64,000 nt of DNA, from the NCBI RefSeq assembly GCF_014649815.1, contig NZ_BMTT01000001.1:496001-560000 (forward strand), in the 5' to 3' direction. Below the pieces are notes generated by a model. That model was given only the letters and a program-made list of their open reading frames with translations, did not search any database and was not told the DNA's origin. The DNA is from Streptomyces mutabilis (GTDB taxonomy: Bacteria > Actinomycetota > Actinomycetes > Streptomycetales > Streptomycetaceae). Shown in pieces: positions 19,517 through 28,748 of the stretch; positions within the stretch are counted from its first letter, which is position 1, and every line of letters begins with the position of its first letter. Both the position numbers and the translations under genes were made by a program.

Positions 19517-20509
19517 CTACTGCTCGTTCTGCTCGGACTGCTGGTTCTGCCCGGTCCCGCCGTCCTGCGGCTGACCGTTCTGGGCCTGGCCGTCGGGATC
19601 GGTTCCGGGGGTCACGGTCACCGTGACGGTCGGCGTGGGCTTCGGCTGCTTCTTCTCCGGGAGCACCGTGTCGCGCGGGTCCTTCTGCGGGCCCTGGACG
19701 ACGACGCCGACGACGTCGAGCTTGGTGAAGCTGACGAACGGTGTGATCTCGAGCGTGCGGGTCAGGTCGCCGCCGGAGGGGTCGACGCGGGAGACGGTGC
19801 CGACGGGCACGCCGGGCACGAACGGCTTGTCGGCCTGGGAGCCGAAGGTGACCAGTCGGTCGCCCTCCTTGACCTGGGCCTTCCCGTTGAGCAGTTCGAC
19901 GCGCAGGGGACGGCCGCCCTGGCCGGAGGCGAAGCCGAGTTCGTCGGTGCCCTCCATCCGGGTGCCGACGGTGAAGTCGGGATCGTTGGCGAGCAGCACC
20001 GTGGCTGTGTTCGGGCCGACGGTGGTCACGCGGCCGACGAGGCCGTCACCGTTGAGGACGGTCATGTCGCGCTCGATGCCGTCGTTGGCGCCGGCGTCGA
20101 TGGTGATGGTCCAGGAGAAGCCCTGCGCGGCTCCTATGGCGATGACCTGGGCGCCCTTGATGCCGTACTGGCCGGCGCCGGCGAGTCCGAGCATCTTGTC
20201 GAACTGCTTCAGGCGGCTGCGGCCGCGCTCGTCGCTGCCGAGCTTCGCCTTCAGGGCCGCGTTCTCCGTCTCCAGTTCGGCGAGCCGGTCGTGCCGGTCG
20301 CCGGAGTCGCGGACGGCGGAGATCGCATTGCCGATCGGGTCGACCGCGGACGACAACCCGTTCTCGATCGGACCGAAGACACCGGCCGCGGCCTGCCGGG
20401 CACCGTCGACCGGTGAGTCCTCACCACCGCGGATGTCCACCGTGATCAGTGCGAACGCGATGGCGATCAGCAGCACCAGGAGCAGCCGGCTCTCTTTCGT
20501 GTCCCTCAC
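19517..20509 (-). CDS. mreC: Rod shape-determining protein MreC
   Basis: 330 aa from GTG 20509, beginning VRDTKESRLLLVLLIAIAFA. The first segment is the single membrane anchor, followed by a coiled coil (HDRLAELETENAALKAKLGS) and the beta-barrel MreC domain (about 105-260). A Thr/Val/Pro-rich tail and a Gln/Asn-rich end (GQNQQSEQNEQ) follow. The alternative TTG start at 20545 adds 12 residues but has no ribosome-binding site. MreC is extracytoplasmic and activates PBP2. Confidence 0.92.
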   Translation of the reverse strand: MRDTKESRLLLVLLIAIAFALITVDIRGGEDSPVDGARQAAAGVFGPIENGLSSAVDPIGNAISAVRDSGDRHDRLAELETENAALKAKLGSDERGRSRLKQFDKMLGLAGAGQYGIKGAQVIAIGAAQGFSWTITIDAGANDGIERDMTVLNGDGLVGRVTTVGPNTATVLLANDPDFTVGTRMEGTDELGFASGQGGRPLRVELLNGKAQVKEGDRLVTFGSQADKPFVPGVPVGTVSRVDPSGGDLTRTLEITPFVSFTKLDVVGVVVQGPQKDPRDTVLPEKKQPKPTPTVTVTVTPGTDPDGQAQNGQPQDGGTGQNQQSEQNEQ

Positions 20510-20625
20510 GTGCGGCGGCCGTGCCTTCCTCGTCGAATTCGACAATTACGTGGCGGTGTTCAGGTATTCAGGGGATTCTGTGCGCGCGGTGTGAATCGCG
20601 CGGCACGAAGCCTCTATATCAACGA

Positions 20626-20661
20626 TCCGCCGCACGAGAGGAGATCGTCTCGTACGGCGGA
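20626..20661 (-). terminator. Stem-loop between mreB and mreC
   Basis: 14-bp arms tccgccgcacgaga / tctcgtacggcgga, with one G-U pair and an 8-nt loop, 15 bp past the mreB stop. It should end a monocistronic mreB transcript while allowing some readthrough to mreC. This would make MreB more abundant than its partners. Confidence 0.65.
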
Positions 20662-20675
20662 ACCGAAGTGTTACG

Positions 20676-21695
20676 TCATCTGCGGGGCTGGGCGTCCAGC
20701 ACCTGCTGGAGCGCCTCGAACTCCTCGACGCACTTGCCGGAGCCGAGCGCCACGCTGTCCAGCGGGTCCTCGGCGATGTGGATCGGCATTCCGGTCTCCC
20801 GGCGCAGCCGCTCGTCGAGGCCGCGCAGCAGCGCGCCGCCACCGGTCAGGACGATGCCCCGGTCCATGATGTCGCCGGACAGCTCCGGCGGACACTTGTC
20901 GAGGGTCGTCTTGACGGCGTCGACGATCGCGTTGACCGGCTCCTCGATCGCCTTGCGTACCTCGGCGGCGGAGATGACGACGGTCTTGGGCAGCCCGGAG
21001 ACGAGGTCCCGCCCGCGGATTTCGGTGTGCTCGTCAGCGTCGAGGTCGTACGCCGAACCGATCGTGATCTTGATCTGCTCGGCCGTGCGCTCACCCAGGA
21101 GGAGGCTGTACTCCTTCTTCACGTGCTGGATGATCGCATTGTCCAGCTCGTCACCCGCGACGCGGATGGACTGGGCGGTGACGATGCCGCCGAGCGAGAT
21201 GACCGCGACCTCCGTGGTGCCGCCGCCGATGTCGACCACCATGTTGCCCGTGGCCTCGTGGACCGGCAGGCCGGAGCCGATGGCCGCGGCCATGGGCTCC
21301 TCGATGATGTGCACCTGACGGGCGCCGGCCTGGGACGACGCCTCGATGACGGCGCGGCGCTCGACGCCGGTGATGCCCGAGGGCACACAGACGACGACCC
21401 GCGGACGAGCCAGATACCGCCGCTTGTGGATCTTCAGGATGAAGTAGCGGAGCATCCGCTCGGTGATCTCGAAGTCGGCGATGACGCCGTCCTTCAGCGG
21501 ACGCACGGCAACGATGTTGCCGGGCGTGCGCCCGATCATCTTCTTCGCTTCGGCGCCGACCGCGAGGATGCCACCGGTGTTGGTGTTGATCGCGACGACG
21601 GACGGCTCGTTGAGTACGATCCCGCGACCCCTGACGTACACCAGCGTGTTGGCGGTCCCGAGGTCGACAGCCATGTCACGGCCGATGAACGACAT
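20676..21695 (-). CDS. mreB: Actin-like shape protein MreB
   Basis: 339 aa from ATG 21695 ([20 protein letters not shown]), with GGGGAA 5-6 nt upstream; upstream in-frame codons lack a site. Actin-fold nucleotide motifs are visible: [10 protein letters not shown] (phosphate 1), [18 protein letters not shown] (phosphate 2) and [14 protein letters not shown] (adenosine). It assembles membrane-bound filaments that position spore-wall synthesis in aerial hyphae, with MreC, MreD, RodA and PBP2 encoded downstream. Confidence 0.97.
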   Translation of the reverse strand: MSFIGRDMAVDLGTANTLVYVRGRGIVLNEPSVVAINTNTGGILAVGAEAKKMIGRTPGNIVAVRPLKDGVIADFEITERMLRYFILKIHKRRYLARPRVVVCVPSGITGVERRAVIEASSQAGARQVHIIEEPMAAAIGSGLPVHEATGNMVVDIGGGTTEVAVISLGGIVTAQSIRVAGDELDNAIIQHVKKEYSLLLGERTAEQIKITIGSAYDLDADEHTEIRGRDLVSGLPKTVVISAAEVRKAIEEPVNAIVDAVKTTLDKCPPELSGDIMDRGIVLTGGGALLRGLDERLRRETGMPIHIAEDPLDSVALGSGKCVEEFEALQQVLDAQPRR

Positions 21696-22013
21696 TGAGT
21701 TCCCCATCAGGATTCGACTGGCCTTCCCAGGAGCTTTTGAGGGCTTTTCAGGTAGGCGAAGTGGATGCAGTGACGCGTGGAGGCTTCCATCGTAGACGCG
21801 CTTTCGCGAACACTGCGCGAGGGTCTTCGCCATTGTCGGCAGATGGCGCACCGCCTCGCTTGTGGAGACGGGCCAACGGGGGCATCCGTTCCCCCGAACA
21901 GGCGCGCATATGCCACAGGGCGGTCGCTTTTACGCGACCGCCCTGGTCCGCGGCTGGCCGTTCGGCTGACACGGCGTCAGAAAAAAGATGCGTCCGGCGT
22001 GTCCGGAGGGTGG
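21696..22013. other. mreB upstream region
   Basis: 318 bp holding the ndk terminator (21917-21944) and the mreB promoter/leader. It includes A/T-richer patches (21715-21790) in which promoters are expected, but no -35/-10 pair convinces me. No gene is seen. Confidence 0.5.
21917..21944 (-). terminator. Terminator of ndk
   Basis: Perfect 11-bp arms agggcggtcgc / gcgaccgccct around the loop ttttac, 70 bp past the ndk stop. Confidence 0.75.
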
Positions 22014-22427
22014 TCAGACCCGGCCGGGAAAGAAGATCTTCAGCTCGCGCTCGGCGGACTCCTCGGAGTCGGAGGCGTGGATCAGGTTCTCCCGGACGAT
22101 CACACCGAAGTCCCCGCGGATCGAGCCGGGGGCGGCGGCGATCGGGTCGGTCGGGCCGGCCAGCGCGCGCACGCCCTCGATGACCCGCTCCCCCTCGACC
22201 ACCATGGCGACCACCGGACCGGACGCCATGAACTCGACCAGCGGCTCGTAGAAGGGCTTGCCCTTGTGCTCGCCGTAGTGCTGCTCCAGCGTCTCGGTGT
22301 CCAGGGTCCGCAGTTCCAGCGCGGTGATCTGCCAGCCGGCCTTGCGCTCGATACGGCTGATGATCTCGCCGGTCAGGCCGCGACGGACGGCGTCGGGCTT
22401 GAGGAGGACGAGGCTGCGCTGGGTCAC
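22014..22427 (-). CDS. ndk: Nucleoside diphosphate kinase
   Basis: 137 aa from GTG 22427 (VTQRSLVLLKPDAVRRGLTG), with AAGGAG 6 nt upstream. It transfers the gamma-phosphate of ATP to NDPs through the phospho-histidine in NLIHASDS (about 115). KPDAVRRG and the MASGPV block are typical. It is separated from the upstream DUF4233 gene by 150 bp that contain a short-period repeat. Confidence 0.97.
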   Translation of the reverse strand: MTQRSLVLLKPDAVRRGLTGEIISRIERKAGWQITALELRTLDTETLEQHYGEHKGKPFYEPLVEFMASGPVVAMVVEGERVIEGVRALAGPTDPIAAAPGSIRGDFGVIVRENLIHASDSEESAERELKIFFPGRV

Positions 22428-22435
22428 GGGGGCTC

Positions 22436-22505
22436 CTTGGGATATGCGGGTGTGCGGTTGTGCGTACGGGCTGTGCGTACGGTTTGTGCGCATGCGGGTG
22501 GGCGC
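22436..22505 (-). repeat. Degenerate tandem repeat in the ndk leader
   Basis: On the minus strand, units close to CCGTACGCACA recur four or five times at 11-14 bp spacing (CCGCATGCGCACAAA, CCGTACGCACAGC, CCGTACGCACAA, then weaker copies), ending just before the ndk ribosome-binding site. Confidence 0.7.
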
Positions 22506-22577
22506 CGGTGCGAATGCCGCGTCGCACGAATTGATGACAGAGGTTACCGGGCGTGTCGCGCCGCCCGTCACGCAGCG

Positions 22578-22934
22578 TCAGACGGCGTCGGGCGAAGACG
22601 CCTCGGCCTGGGCCGCGAACCTCGCCTTCGCCTCGTCGATCTTCCGCCCGTAGTGCACGGAGGCCCACCACAGGGCCGCGAAGACCGCGCCCAGGAAGAA
22701 CATGGTCGGCACGACGAAACCGGACGCGATCAGCGCGATCTGCAGGGCCCAGCCGAAGGCGATGCCGCCCGGCCGGGTCACCGCGCCGCACAGCGCCACG
22801 CACAGGAACATCGCGATGCCGCTGACCGTCCACACCGTCCCCATGGACAGGTCGGGGTCCTTCATGGCGACCAGCCCGGCGAAGCCGATGACGAAGAACT
22901 CGCCGATCAAGGTCGAAGCACAGAGCGTACGCAC
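22578..22934 (-). CDS. DUF4233 membrane protein
   Basis: 118 aa with three to four membrane segments (FFVIGFAGLVA, IAMFLCVALCGAV, LQIALIASGFVVPTMFFLGAV). GTG 22934 follows AAGGGCTGAGGG. The family is restricted to actinobacteria and regularly lies directly after folC, here 8 bp from it. The function is unknown. Confidence 0.88.
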   Translation of the reverse strand: MRTLCASTLIGEFFVIGFAGLVAMKDPDLSMGTVWTVSGIAMFLCVALCGAVTRPGGIAFGWALQIALIASGFVVPTMFFLGAVFAALWWASVHYGRKIDEAKARFAAQAEASSPDAV

Positions 22935-22942
22935 GGAATCCC

Positions 22943-24466
22943 TCAGCCCTTCCCCAGCAGCAGCCGGGCCTCGCCGACGGTGATGACGGAACCGGTGACG
23001 AGCACGCCGCCACCCGCGAACTCGCCCTCCTCCTCGGCCAGCGTGATCGCGGCCTCCAGGGCGTCCGGCAGCCGCGGCTCGACCTGGACGCGGTCCTCGC
23101 CGAACACCTCGACCGCGATTCCGGCCAGCTCGTCGGCGTCCATCGCGCGGTGGCTGGAGTTCTGCGTGACGACGACCTCGGCGAAGACCGGCTCGAAGGC
23201 CTCCAGCAGTCCCCGCACGTTCTTGTCGCCGCTCGCGCCCACCACACCGATGAGCCGGCTGAACTGGAACGCCTCCCCCACCGCCTCCGCGGTGACCCGG
23301 GCGCCGGCCGGGTTGTGCGCCGCGTCCAGCACCACGGTCGGCGAACGCCGCACGACCTCCATCCGCCCCGGCGAGGCGACGGCGGCGAAGGCCTTGCGCA
23401 CGGTGTCGATGTCCAGCGGCTCGGGCCGCTGCGCGCCCACGCCGAAGAACGCCTCGACGGCGGCGAGCGCGACGGCCGCGTTGTGCGCCTGGTGGGCGCC
23501 GTGCAGCGGCAGGTAGATCTCGGTGTACTCACCGCCGAGCCCGCGCAGCGTCACCAGCTGCCCGCCGACGGCGACCTGCCGGGCGACGACCCCGAACTCC
23601 AGCCCCTCGCGCGCGACCGTGGCATTGACGTCCACGGCCTTCTTCAGCATGACCTGCGCGGCGTCCACCGGCTGCTGGGCCAGGATCACCGTGGCGTCCT
23701 GCTTGACGATGCCGGCCTTCTCGGTCGCGATCTCGCCGGGCGTGGAGCCGAGCCGGTCGGTGTGGTCCAGGTCGATGGGGGTGACGACGGCGACGTCCCC
23801 GTCGATGACGTTGGTGGCGTCCCAGGAGCCGCCCATCCCCACCTCGACGACGGCCACGTCCACGGGCGCGTCGGCGAAGGCGGCGTACGCCATGCCGGTC
23901 AGCACCTCGAAGAAGGACAGCCGGTACTCCTGCCGCGCGTCGACCATCTCGACGTACGGCTTGATGTCCTGGTAGGTCTCGATGAACCGCTCGGCGGAGA
24001 TCGCGGCGCCGTCCAGGCTGATCCGCTCGGTGATCGACTGCACGTGCGGCGAGGTGTACCGCCCGGTGCGCAGTTCGAAGGCGCCGAGCAGGGCCTCGAT
24101 CATGCGGGCGGTGGAGGTCTTGCCGTTCGTCCCCGTGATGTGGATGGAGGGGTACGACCGCTGCGGCTCCCCCAGCACGTCCATGAGCGCGGCGATGCGG
24201 GCGACGGACGGCTCCAGCTTGGTCTCGCCCCAGCGGGTGGCGAGCTCGGCCTCGACCTCGCGCAGCGCGGCGTCGACCTCGGGGTCCTCGGGACGCGCGG
24301 GGATGTCGGCCTCCGGGGGGCCGCCCTGGGTGCGCAGCGTGCGGCTGCCGGCCTCGATGACGGCGAGGTCGGGGTCGCGGGTGGTCTCCGCGTCGATGAT
24401 CTCGTCGAAGGAGTCGAGGGGGTCGGAGGGGTCGGGCTGGTCGTTCTCGCCGGGGATGTCGCTCAC
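22943..24466 (-). CDS. folC: Folylpolyglutamate synthase / dihydrofolate synthase
   Basis: 507 aa. The Mur-ligase-like P-loop ITGTNGKTSTARMIEALL lies at about 110-127, preceded by an acidic actinobacterial extension of about 65 residues. Further motifs are VVEVGMGGSWDATNVI, the carbamylated-lysine region and VVLDAAHNPAGAR. It adds glutamates to folates and, in bifunctional forms, makes dihydrofolate from dihydropteroate. It lies downstream of valS with a hairpin between them, and is followed closely by the DUF4233 gene. Confidence 0.95.
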   Translation of the reverse strand: MSDIPGENDQPDPSDPLDSFDEIIDAETTRDPDLAVIEAGSRTLRTQGGPPEADIPARPEDPEVDAALREVEAELATRWGETKLEPSVARIAALMDVLGEPQRSYPSIHITGTNGKTSTARMIEALLGAFELRTGRYTSPHVQSITERISLDGAAISAERFIETYQDIKPYVEMVDARQEYRLSFFEVLTGMAYAAFADAPVDVAVVEVGMGGSWDATNVIDGDVAVVTPIDLDHTDRLGSTPGEIATEKAGIVKQDATVILAQQPVDAAQVMLKKAVDVNATVAREGLEFGVVARQVAVGGQLVTLRGLGGEYTEIYLPLHGAHQAHNAAVALAAVEAFFGVGAQRPEPLDIDTVRKAFAAVASPGRMEVVRRSPTVVLDAAHNPAGARVTAEAVGEAFQFSRLIGVVGASGDKNVRGLLEAFEPVFAEVVVTQNSSHRAMDADELAGIAVEVFGEDRVQVEPRLPDALEAAITLAEEEGEFAGGGVLVTGSVITVGEARLLLGKG

Positions 24467-24550
24467 GGAGACAAGTCTACGGAGAGTCTGCGACGGTCGG
24501 GGGCGGGGAGTGGGGTGGCTGAGGTTCCGTGGCGTGTGCGGCGCCGTTGT

Positions 24551-24578
24551 GGCTGGTCGCGCAGTTCCCCGCGCCCTG
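24551..24578. repeat. Streptomyces intergenic repeat (cgcagttccccgcgcc type)
   Basis: A copy of the ggctggtcgcgcagttcccc / gcgccctg sequence found scattered between genes in Streptomyces genomes. A second, diverged copy lies at 32889-32920 in this window. Here it sits between the valS terminator and folC. Confidence 0.65.
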
Positions 24579-24584
24579 GGGATG

Positions 24585-24623
24585 TGCAGGCTCCCGGCGC
24601 TTGTAGGGCACCGGGAGCCTGCA
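24585..24623 (-). terminator. Terminator of valS
   Basis: 13-bp arms tgcaggctcccgg / ccgggagcctgca with a 13-nt loop, 14 bp past the valS stop. Confidence 0.8.
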
Positions 24624-24637
24624 TCACGTAACGGCGG

Positions 24638-27262
24638 CTACGCCTTCGGCAGCTTCTCCAGCTGCGCCTGGATACGGGCGATGTCCTCGTCCGCCTTGGC
24701 GAGGCGGCCACGGATCTTGTCCACGACGTGGTCCGGCGCCTTGGCGAGGAACGCCTCGTTGCCGAGCTTGCCGTTGGCCTGGGCCTTCTCCCTCTCGGCG
24801 GCGGCGAGGTCCTTGGCGAGGCGCTTGCGCTCGGCGGCGAAGTCGATGACACCGGAGAGGTCGAGGGCGACCTCGACCCCCGCCACCGGCAGCGTCGCCG
24901 TCGCCGTGAAGGAGTCACCCTCCGGCTGGAGCCGCAGCAACTGCCGGACGGCCGCCTCGTGCGCGGCCAGCGCGCTGCCCGCGAGGGTCAGCCGGGCCGG
25001 AACCCGTTGCCCGGGCTGGAGCCCCTGGTCGGCGCGGAACCGGCGGACCTCGGTGATCACCGACTGGACGGTCTCGATCTCCCGCTCGGCGTCGGCGTCC
25101 CGGAAGCCCGAGTCCGACGGCCACTCGGCGACGACGACCGACTCGCCGCCCGTGAGCGTCGTCCACAGCGTCTCGGTGACGAAGGGGACGACCGGGTGCA
25201 GCAGGCGCAGCGTGACGTCCAGGACCTCGCCGAGGACGCGCTTGGAGACCTCGGCGGCCTCGCCGCCCGCCTGGAAGGTGGTCTTGGACAGCTCGACGTA
25301 CCAGTCGAAGACCTCGTCCCAGGCGAAGTGGAACAGGGCGTCGGAGAGCTTCGCGAACTGGTAGTCCTCGTAGTACGCGTCGACCTCGGCGACGACCGAG
25401 TTCAGCCGCGACAGGATCCACCGGTCCGTCGAGGACATCTTCGACGCGTCCGGCAGCGGGCCCTCGACCGTCGCGCCGTTCATCAGCGCGAAGCGGGTGG
25501 CGTTCCAGATTTTGTTGGCGAAGTTGCGGGAGCCCTGGACCCAGTCCTCGCCGATCGGGACGTCGACACCCGGGTTGGCACCGCGCGCCAGCGTGAACCG
25601 GAGCGCGTCGGAGCCGTACTTGTCCATCCAGTCCAGCGGGTTCACGACGTTCCCGAAGGACTTGGACATCTTCTTGCCGTTCTGGTCACGGACCATGCCG
25701 TGCAGGGCGATGGTGTGGAACGGCGGGGTGCCGTCCATCGCGTAGAGGCCGAACATCATCATCCGGGCGACCCAGAAGAAGAGGATGTCGTAGCCGGTGA
25801 CCAGGACGGAGTTCGGGTAGAACTTCGCGAGCGAGTCGGTCTGCTCGGGCCAGCCCAGCGTGGAGAACGGCCACAGGCCGGAGGAGAACCAGGTGTCCAG
25901 GACGTCGGAGTCCTGGTACCAGCCCTCGCCGCTCGGCGGCTCCTCGTCGGGGCCGACGCAGACGACCTCACCCTCCGGGCCGTACCAGACAGGGATGCGG
26001 TGGCCCCACCACAGCTGGCGCGAGATGCACCAGTCGTGGAGGTTGTCGACCCAGTCGAAGTACCGCTTCTCCATCTCCTGCGGGTGGATCTTGACCTTGC
26101 CGTCGCGGACGGCGTCACCGGCCGCCTTGGCCAGCGGGCCGACCTTGACCCACCACTGCATCGACAGGCGCGGCTCGATGGTGGTCTTGCAGCGCGAGCA
26201 GTGCCCGACGGAGTGGACGTAGGGCCGCTTCTCGGCGACGATCCGGCCCTCGGCGCGCAGCGCGGCGACGATGGCGGAGCGGGCCTCCAGGCGGTCCAGG
26301 CCCTGGAAGGGGCCGTGGGCGGTGATGACGGCGTGCTCGTCCATGACCGCGATGGCGGGCAGGCCGTGGCGCTGGCCGATCTCGAAGTCGTTCGGGTCGT
26401 GGGCGGGCGTCACCTTGACGGCGCCGGTGCCGAACTCGGGGTCGACGTGCTCGTCGGCGACGACCGGGATGGAGCGGTCGGTCAGCGGCAGCTTGATCAG
26501 CTTGCCGACGAGGTGCTTGTAGCGCTCGTCCTCCGGGTGGACGGCGACGGCCGTGTCACCGAGCATCGTCTCGGCACGGGTCGTGGCGACGACGATCGTC
26601 TCGTCCCCGTCCCCGTACTTCATCGAGACCAGCTCGCCGTCGTCGTCCTGGTACTCGACCTCGATGTCGGAGATGGCCGTCAGACACCGGGGGCACCAGT
26701 TGATGATGCGCTCGGCGCGGTAGATCAGCTCGTCGTCGTAGAGGCGCTTGAAGATGGTCTGGACGGCCTGGGACAGACCCTCGTCCATGGTGAACCGCTC
26801 ACGCGACCACGCGACACCGTCACCGAGGCGGCGCATCTGCCCGCCGATCTGCCCGCCGGACTCGCCCTTCCACCGCCAGACACGCTCGACGAACGCCTCG
26901 CGGCCGAGGTCGTGCCGGGACTTGCCCTCCTTGGCCAGCTCCCTCTCGACGACGTTCTGCGTGGCGATGCCGGCGTGGTCCATGCCGGGCTGCCACAGCG
27001 TCTCGTAGCCCTGCATGCGCTTGCGGCGGGTCAGGGCGTCGATGAGCGTGTGCTCGAAGGCGTGCCCCAGGTGCAGGCTGCCCGTGACGTTCGGCGGCGG
27101 GATGACGACGGTGTACGGCGGCTTCTCGCTGTCCGCGTCGGCCTCGAAGTAACCCCGTTCTACCCAGCGCTCGTACAGCTTCCCCTCTACCTCGGCCGGC
27201 GTGTACTGGGTCGGCAGTTCGGTGGTGGGTGCGGGCTGCGGCTGCTGAGTGTTCTCGGTCAC
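24638..27262 (-). CDS. valS: Valyl-tRNA synthetase
   Basis: 874 aa from GTG 27262 ([20 protein letters not shown]). Class I signatures: the HIGH-like motif [16 protein letters not shown] and KKMSKSFGN. The CP1 editing domain lies between them, and a C-terminal coiled coil ([18 protein letters not shown]) marks ValS. It charges tRNA-Val. Its upstream region is unusual: an IS200/IS605 relic ends only about 30-40 bp before the start codon. No T-box is evident. Confidence 0.97.
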   Translation of the reverse strand: MTENTQQPQPAPTTELPTQYTPAEVEGKLYERWVERGYFEADADSEKPPYTVVIPPPNVTGSLHLGHAFEHTLIDALTRRKRMQGYETLWQPGMDHAGIATQNVVERELAKEGKSRHDLGREAFVERVWRWKGESGGQIGGQMRRLGDGVAWSRERFTMDEGLSQAVQTIFKRLYDDELIYRAERIINWCPRCLTAISDIEVEYQDDDGELVSMKYGDGDETIVVATTRAETMLGDTAVAVHPEDERYKHLVGKLIKLPLTDRSIPVVADEHVDPEFGTGAVKVTPAHDPNDFEIGQRHGLPAIAVMDEHAVITAHGPFQGLDRLEARSAIVAALRAEGRIVAEKRPYVHSVGHCSRCKTTIEPRLSMQWWVKVGPLAKAAGDAVRDGKVKIHPQEMEKRYFDWVDNLHDWCISRQLWWGHRIPVWYGPEGEVVCVGPDEEPPSGEGWYQDSDVLDTWFSSGLWPFSTLGWPEQTDSLAKFYPNSVLVTGYDILFFWVARMMMFGLYAMDGTPPFHTIALHGMVRDQNGKKMSKSFGNVVNPLDWMDKYGSDALRFTLARGANPGVDVPIGEDWVQGSRNFANKIWNATRFALMNGATVEGPLPDASKMSSTDRWILSRLNSVVAEVDAYYEDYQFAKLSDALFHFAWDEVFDWYVELSKTTFQAGGEAAEVSKRVLGEVLDVTLRLLHPVVPFVTETLWTTLTGGESVVVAEWPSDSGFRDADAEREIETVQSVITEVRRFRADQGLQPGQRVPARLTLAGSALAAHEAAVRQLLRLQPEGDSFTATATLPVAGVEVALDLSGVIDFAAERKRLAKDLAAAEREKAQANGKLGNEAFLAKAPDHVVDKIRGRLAKADEDIARIQAQLEKLPKA

Positions 27263-27294
27263 GGGGGTCAGTTTACCGGGTCTCTTGCAGAAGG

Positions 27295-27314
27295 CCCCGG
27301 CGTTCATGCCGGGG
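27295..27314. repeat. Possible left-end hairpin of the IS200/IS605 relic
   Basis: Stem ccccggc / gccgggg with loop gttcat. It overlaps the tnpA stop codon and lies 33 bp upstream of valS. Elements of this family carry imperfect hairpins near each end, which the Y1 transposase recognises as single-stranded DNA. Confidence 0.5.
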
Positions 27315-27646
27315 ATGAATGCATCTCAGGAGTGCTTTGACGTGCACTGCGGAGCGGACGTTTCTGCTGCTCGATGTACTGACGGACCATCACCGCCGGC
27401 GGCCCGCCGCACGACACGGAGAAGTACGGGAGCGACCACAGCTGTCCGCGCATGATGGCGCGGTGATCCGGCTGATGAATTCTCCCCCAGCCTCCGGCTC
27501 GGAGGTGCCCCCAGCCGTGCCCGGCGGGCGGAGACGCCCTTCAGGCTGTTGAATACTCCGCGCCGGTACTTCGTCACGAAGACCACGTGCACATGCAGAG
27601 CCCGAAGCAAACATCTTCCACGTCTGTAGTCGTTCTGCCCCTCCAT
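27304..27646 (-). pseudogene. tnpA remnant (IS200-like Y1 transposase)
   Basis: ATG 27646 begins MEGQNDYRRGRCLLRALHVH and continues VVFVTKYRRGVF. It then jumps directly to NSLKGVSARR, losing the stretch that holds the HUH metal-binding motif. A frame change follows, and the C-terminal part resumes in another frame: MRGQLWSLPYFSVSCGG, then VMVRQYIEQQKRP, with a stop at 27304. A normal protein is about 130-150 aa. The HUH motif is missing and no single reading frame remains. Confidence 0.8.
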
Positions 27647-27673
27647 GAGTGGAATTTTCCTAGGATCCTGCTC

Positions 27674-28570
27674 ATGCAGCTCCGCTACAACTACCGGGTC
27701 TACCCGGATGCCTCCCAGCGTCGTGCGCCGGCGAGGGCGTTCGGATGCGCGCGGGTGGTGTGGAACGACTGTCTGCGTGACCGGAAGGAAGCGCACGCGG
27801 CGGGGCTGCCGTATGTGAAGTCGGCCGAGCTGTCCCGGCTTCGTATCACCCAGGCCAAGCGCACCGAGGAGCGTGCCTGGCTCGCCGACGTGTCGGCGGT
27901 CGTCCTACAGCAGTCCCTGCGGGACCTGGACACCGCACACAAGAACTTCTTCGACTCGGTCAAGGGCAAGCGGCGCGGCCGCAAGGTGGGCCCGCCCCAA
28001 TACAAGTCGAAGAAGGACACCCGGCAGTCGATCCGCCTCAATACCAACGCCTTCTCCCTGACCAGCGACGGCACGGTGTACGTGGCCAAGGTCGGTGATC
28101 TCAAGACCAAGTGGTCCCGTCGGCTTCCGGCCCCACCCACGTCTCTGACCGTCGCCAAGGACAGCTCGGCCTGTCCGCCTTCGCCGTCCTGTCCGACGGC
28201 AGGAAGATCGACAGCCCCCGCTTCCTGCGCCGGGCCGAGAAGAAACTCAAGCGCCTTCAGCGGGAGCTGTCCCGCAAGCAGAAGGGTTCGAAGAACCGGG
28301 CCAAGGCCCGCTTCAAGGTCGCACGCCAGCACGCGCGTGTGGCCGACCGGCGCCGGGACTGGCACCACAAGGCATCCACACAGATCATCCGCGACAACCA
28401 AGCGATATTCGTGGAAGACCTCGCGGTGTCCGGCCTCGCACGCACCCGGCTCGCCAAGTCCGTGAAGGACGCCGCATCGTCGCCGCCGGACGGGCGGAGA
28501 CGCTGAACGCCTGTGGAGCGCCGATAAGACGGGCACTCGTGCCCGCACAGCGCGGTGAAGCAGGAAGCCC
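27674..28570 (+). pseudogene. tnpB remnant (OrfB of IS605 family)
   Basis: ATG 27674 starts MQLRYNYRVYPDASQ and reads normally through KVGPPQYKSKKDTRQSIRLN to LTVAKDSS (about 28160). An out-of-frame deletion then removes the first RuvC aspartate segment. The protein resumes in another frame as GLSAFAVLSDGRKIDSPRFL and runs to LAKSVKDAA. A second deletion removes the remaining RuvC motifs and the CxxC zinc finger, and a third frame carries the C-terminal AAGRAETLNACGAPIRRAL. An intact copy is about 400 aa. It cannot be an active nuclease. Confidence 0.85.
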
Positions 28571-28644
28571 CGGACGGGTCAGCCGACCCAGGCCGGATTC
28601 CCAGGCCTTTCGGGGAGCACGTCAAGGGCGTCACGGCCCTGTCC

Positions 28645-28658
28645 CGAAACGCGTTTCG
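28645..28658. promoter_or_regulatory. Palindrome upstream of the PGPYGQ gene
   Basis: Perfect 14-bp palindrome cgaaacgcgtttcg, about 90 bp before the start at 28749. It could be an operator or the last trace of the IS right end. Confidence 0.35.
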
Positions 28659-28748
28659 TTTGTAACGGTGCGCCCCCCGGTGACCTGCGCACGCCAGGTC
28701 TGCGTCAGGATGTCAGCACCACGTAAGCATCTGGAGGGGAACCCAGAA

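Larger units (their letters stand above)
27290..28660. mobile_element. Decayed IS200/IS605-family element
   Basis: Divergent tnpA (minus) and tnpB (plus) remnants start 27 bp apart (27646 and 27674), the organisation of IS605-group elements. Both are broken by internal deletions and frame changes, so the element cannot move by itself. The left edge is taken at the subterminal hairpin before valS. The right edge is uncertain, somewhere after the tnpB C-terminal remnant (about 28560-28660). Confidence 0.8.

Noticed and set aside
27263-27330. Possible T-box riboswitch before valS.
   Set aside because: No T-box sequence or specifier stem can be seen; only a 7-bp hairpin that fits the IS end.
27674-28570. 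tnpB remnant considered as a nuclease-dead, guide-RNA-using repressor (TldR type).
   Set aside because: Those proteins stay full length and in frame; this one has two out-of-frame deletions and no continuous reading frame.
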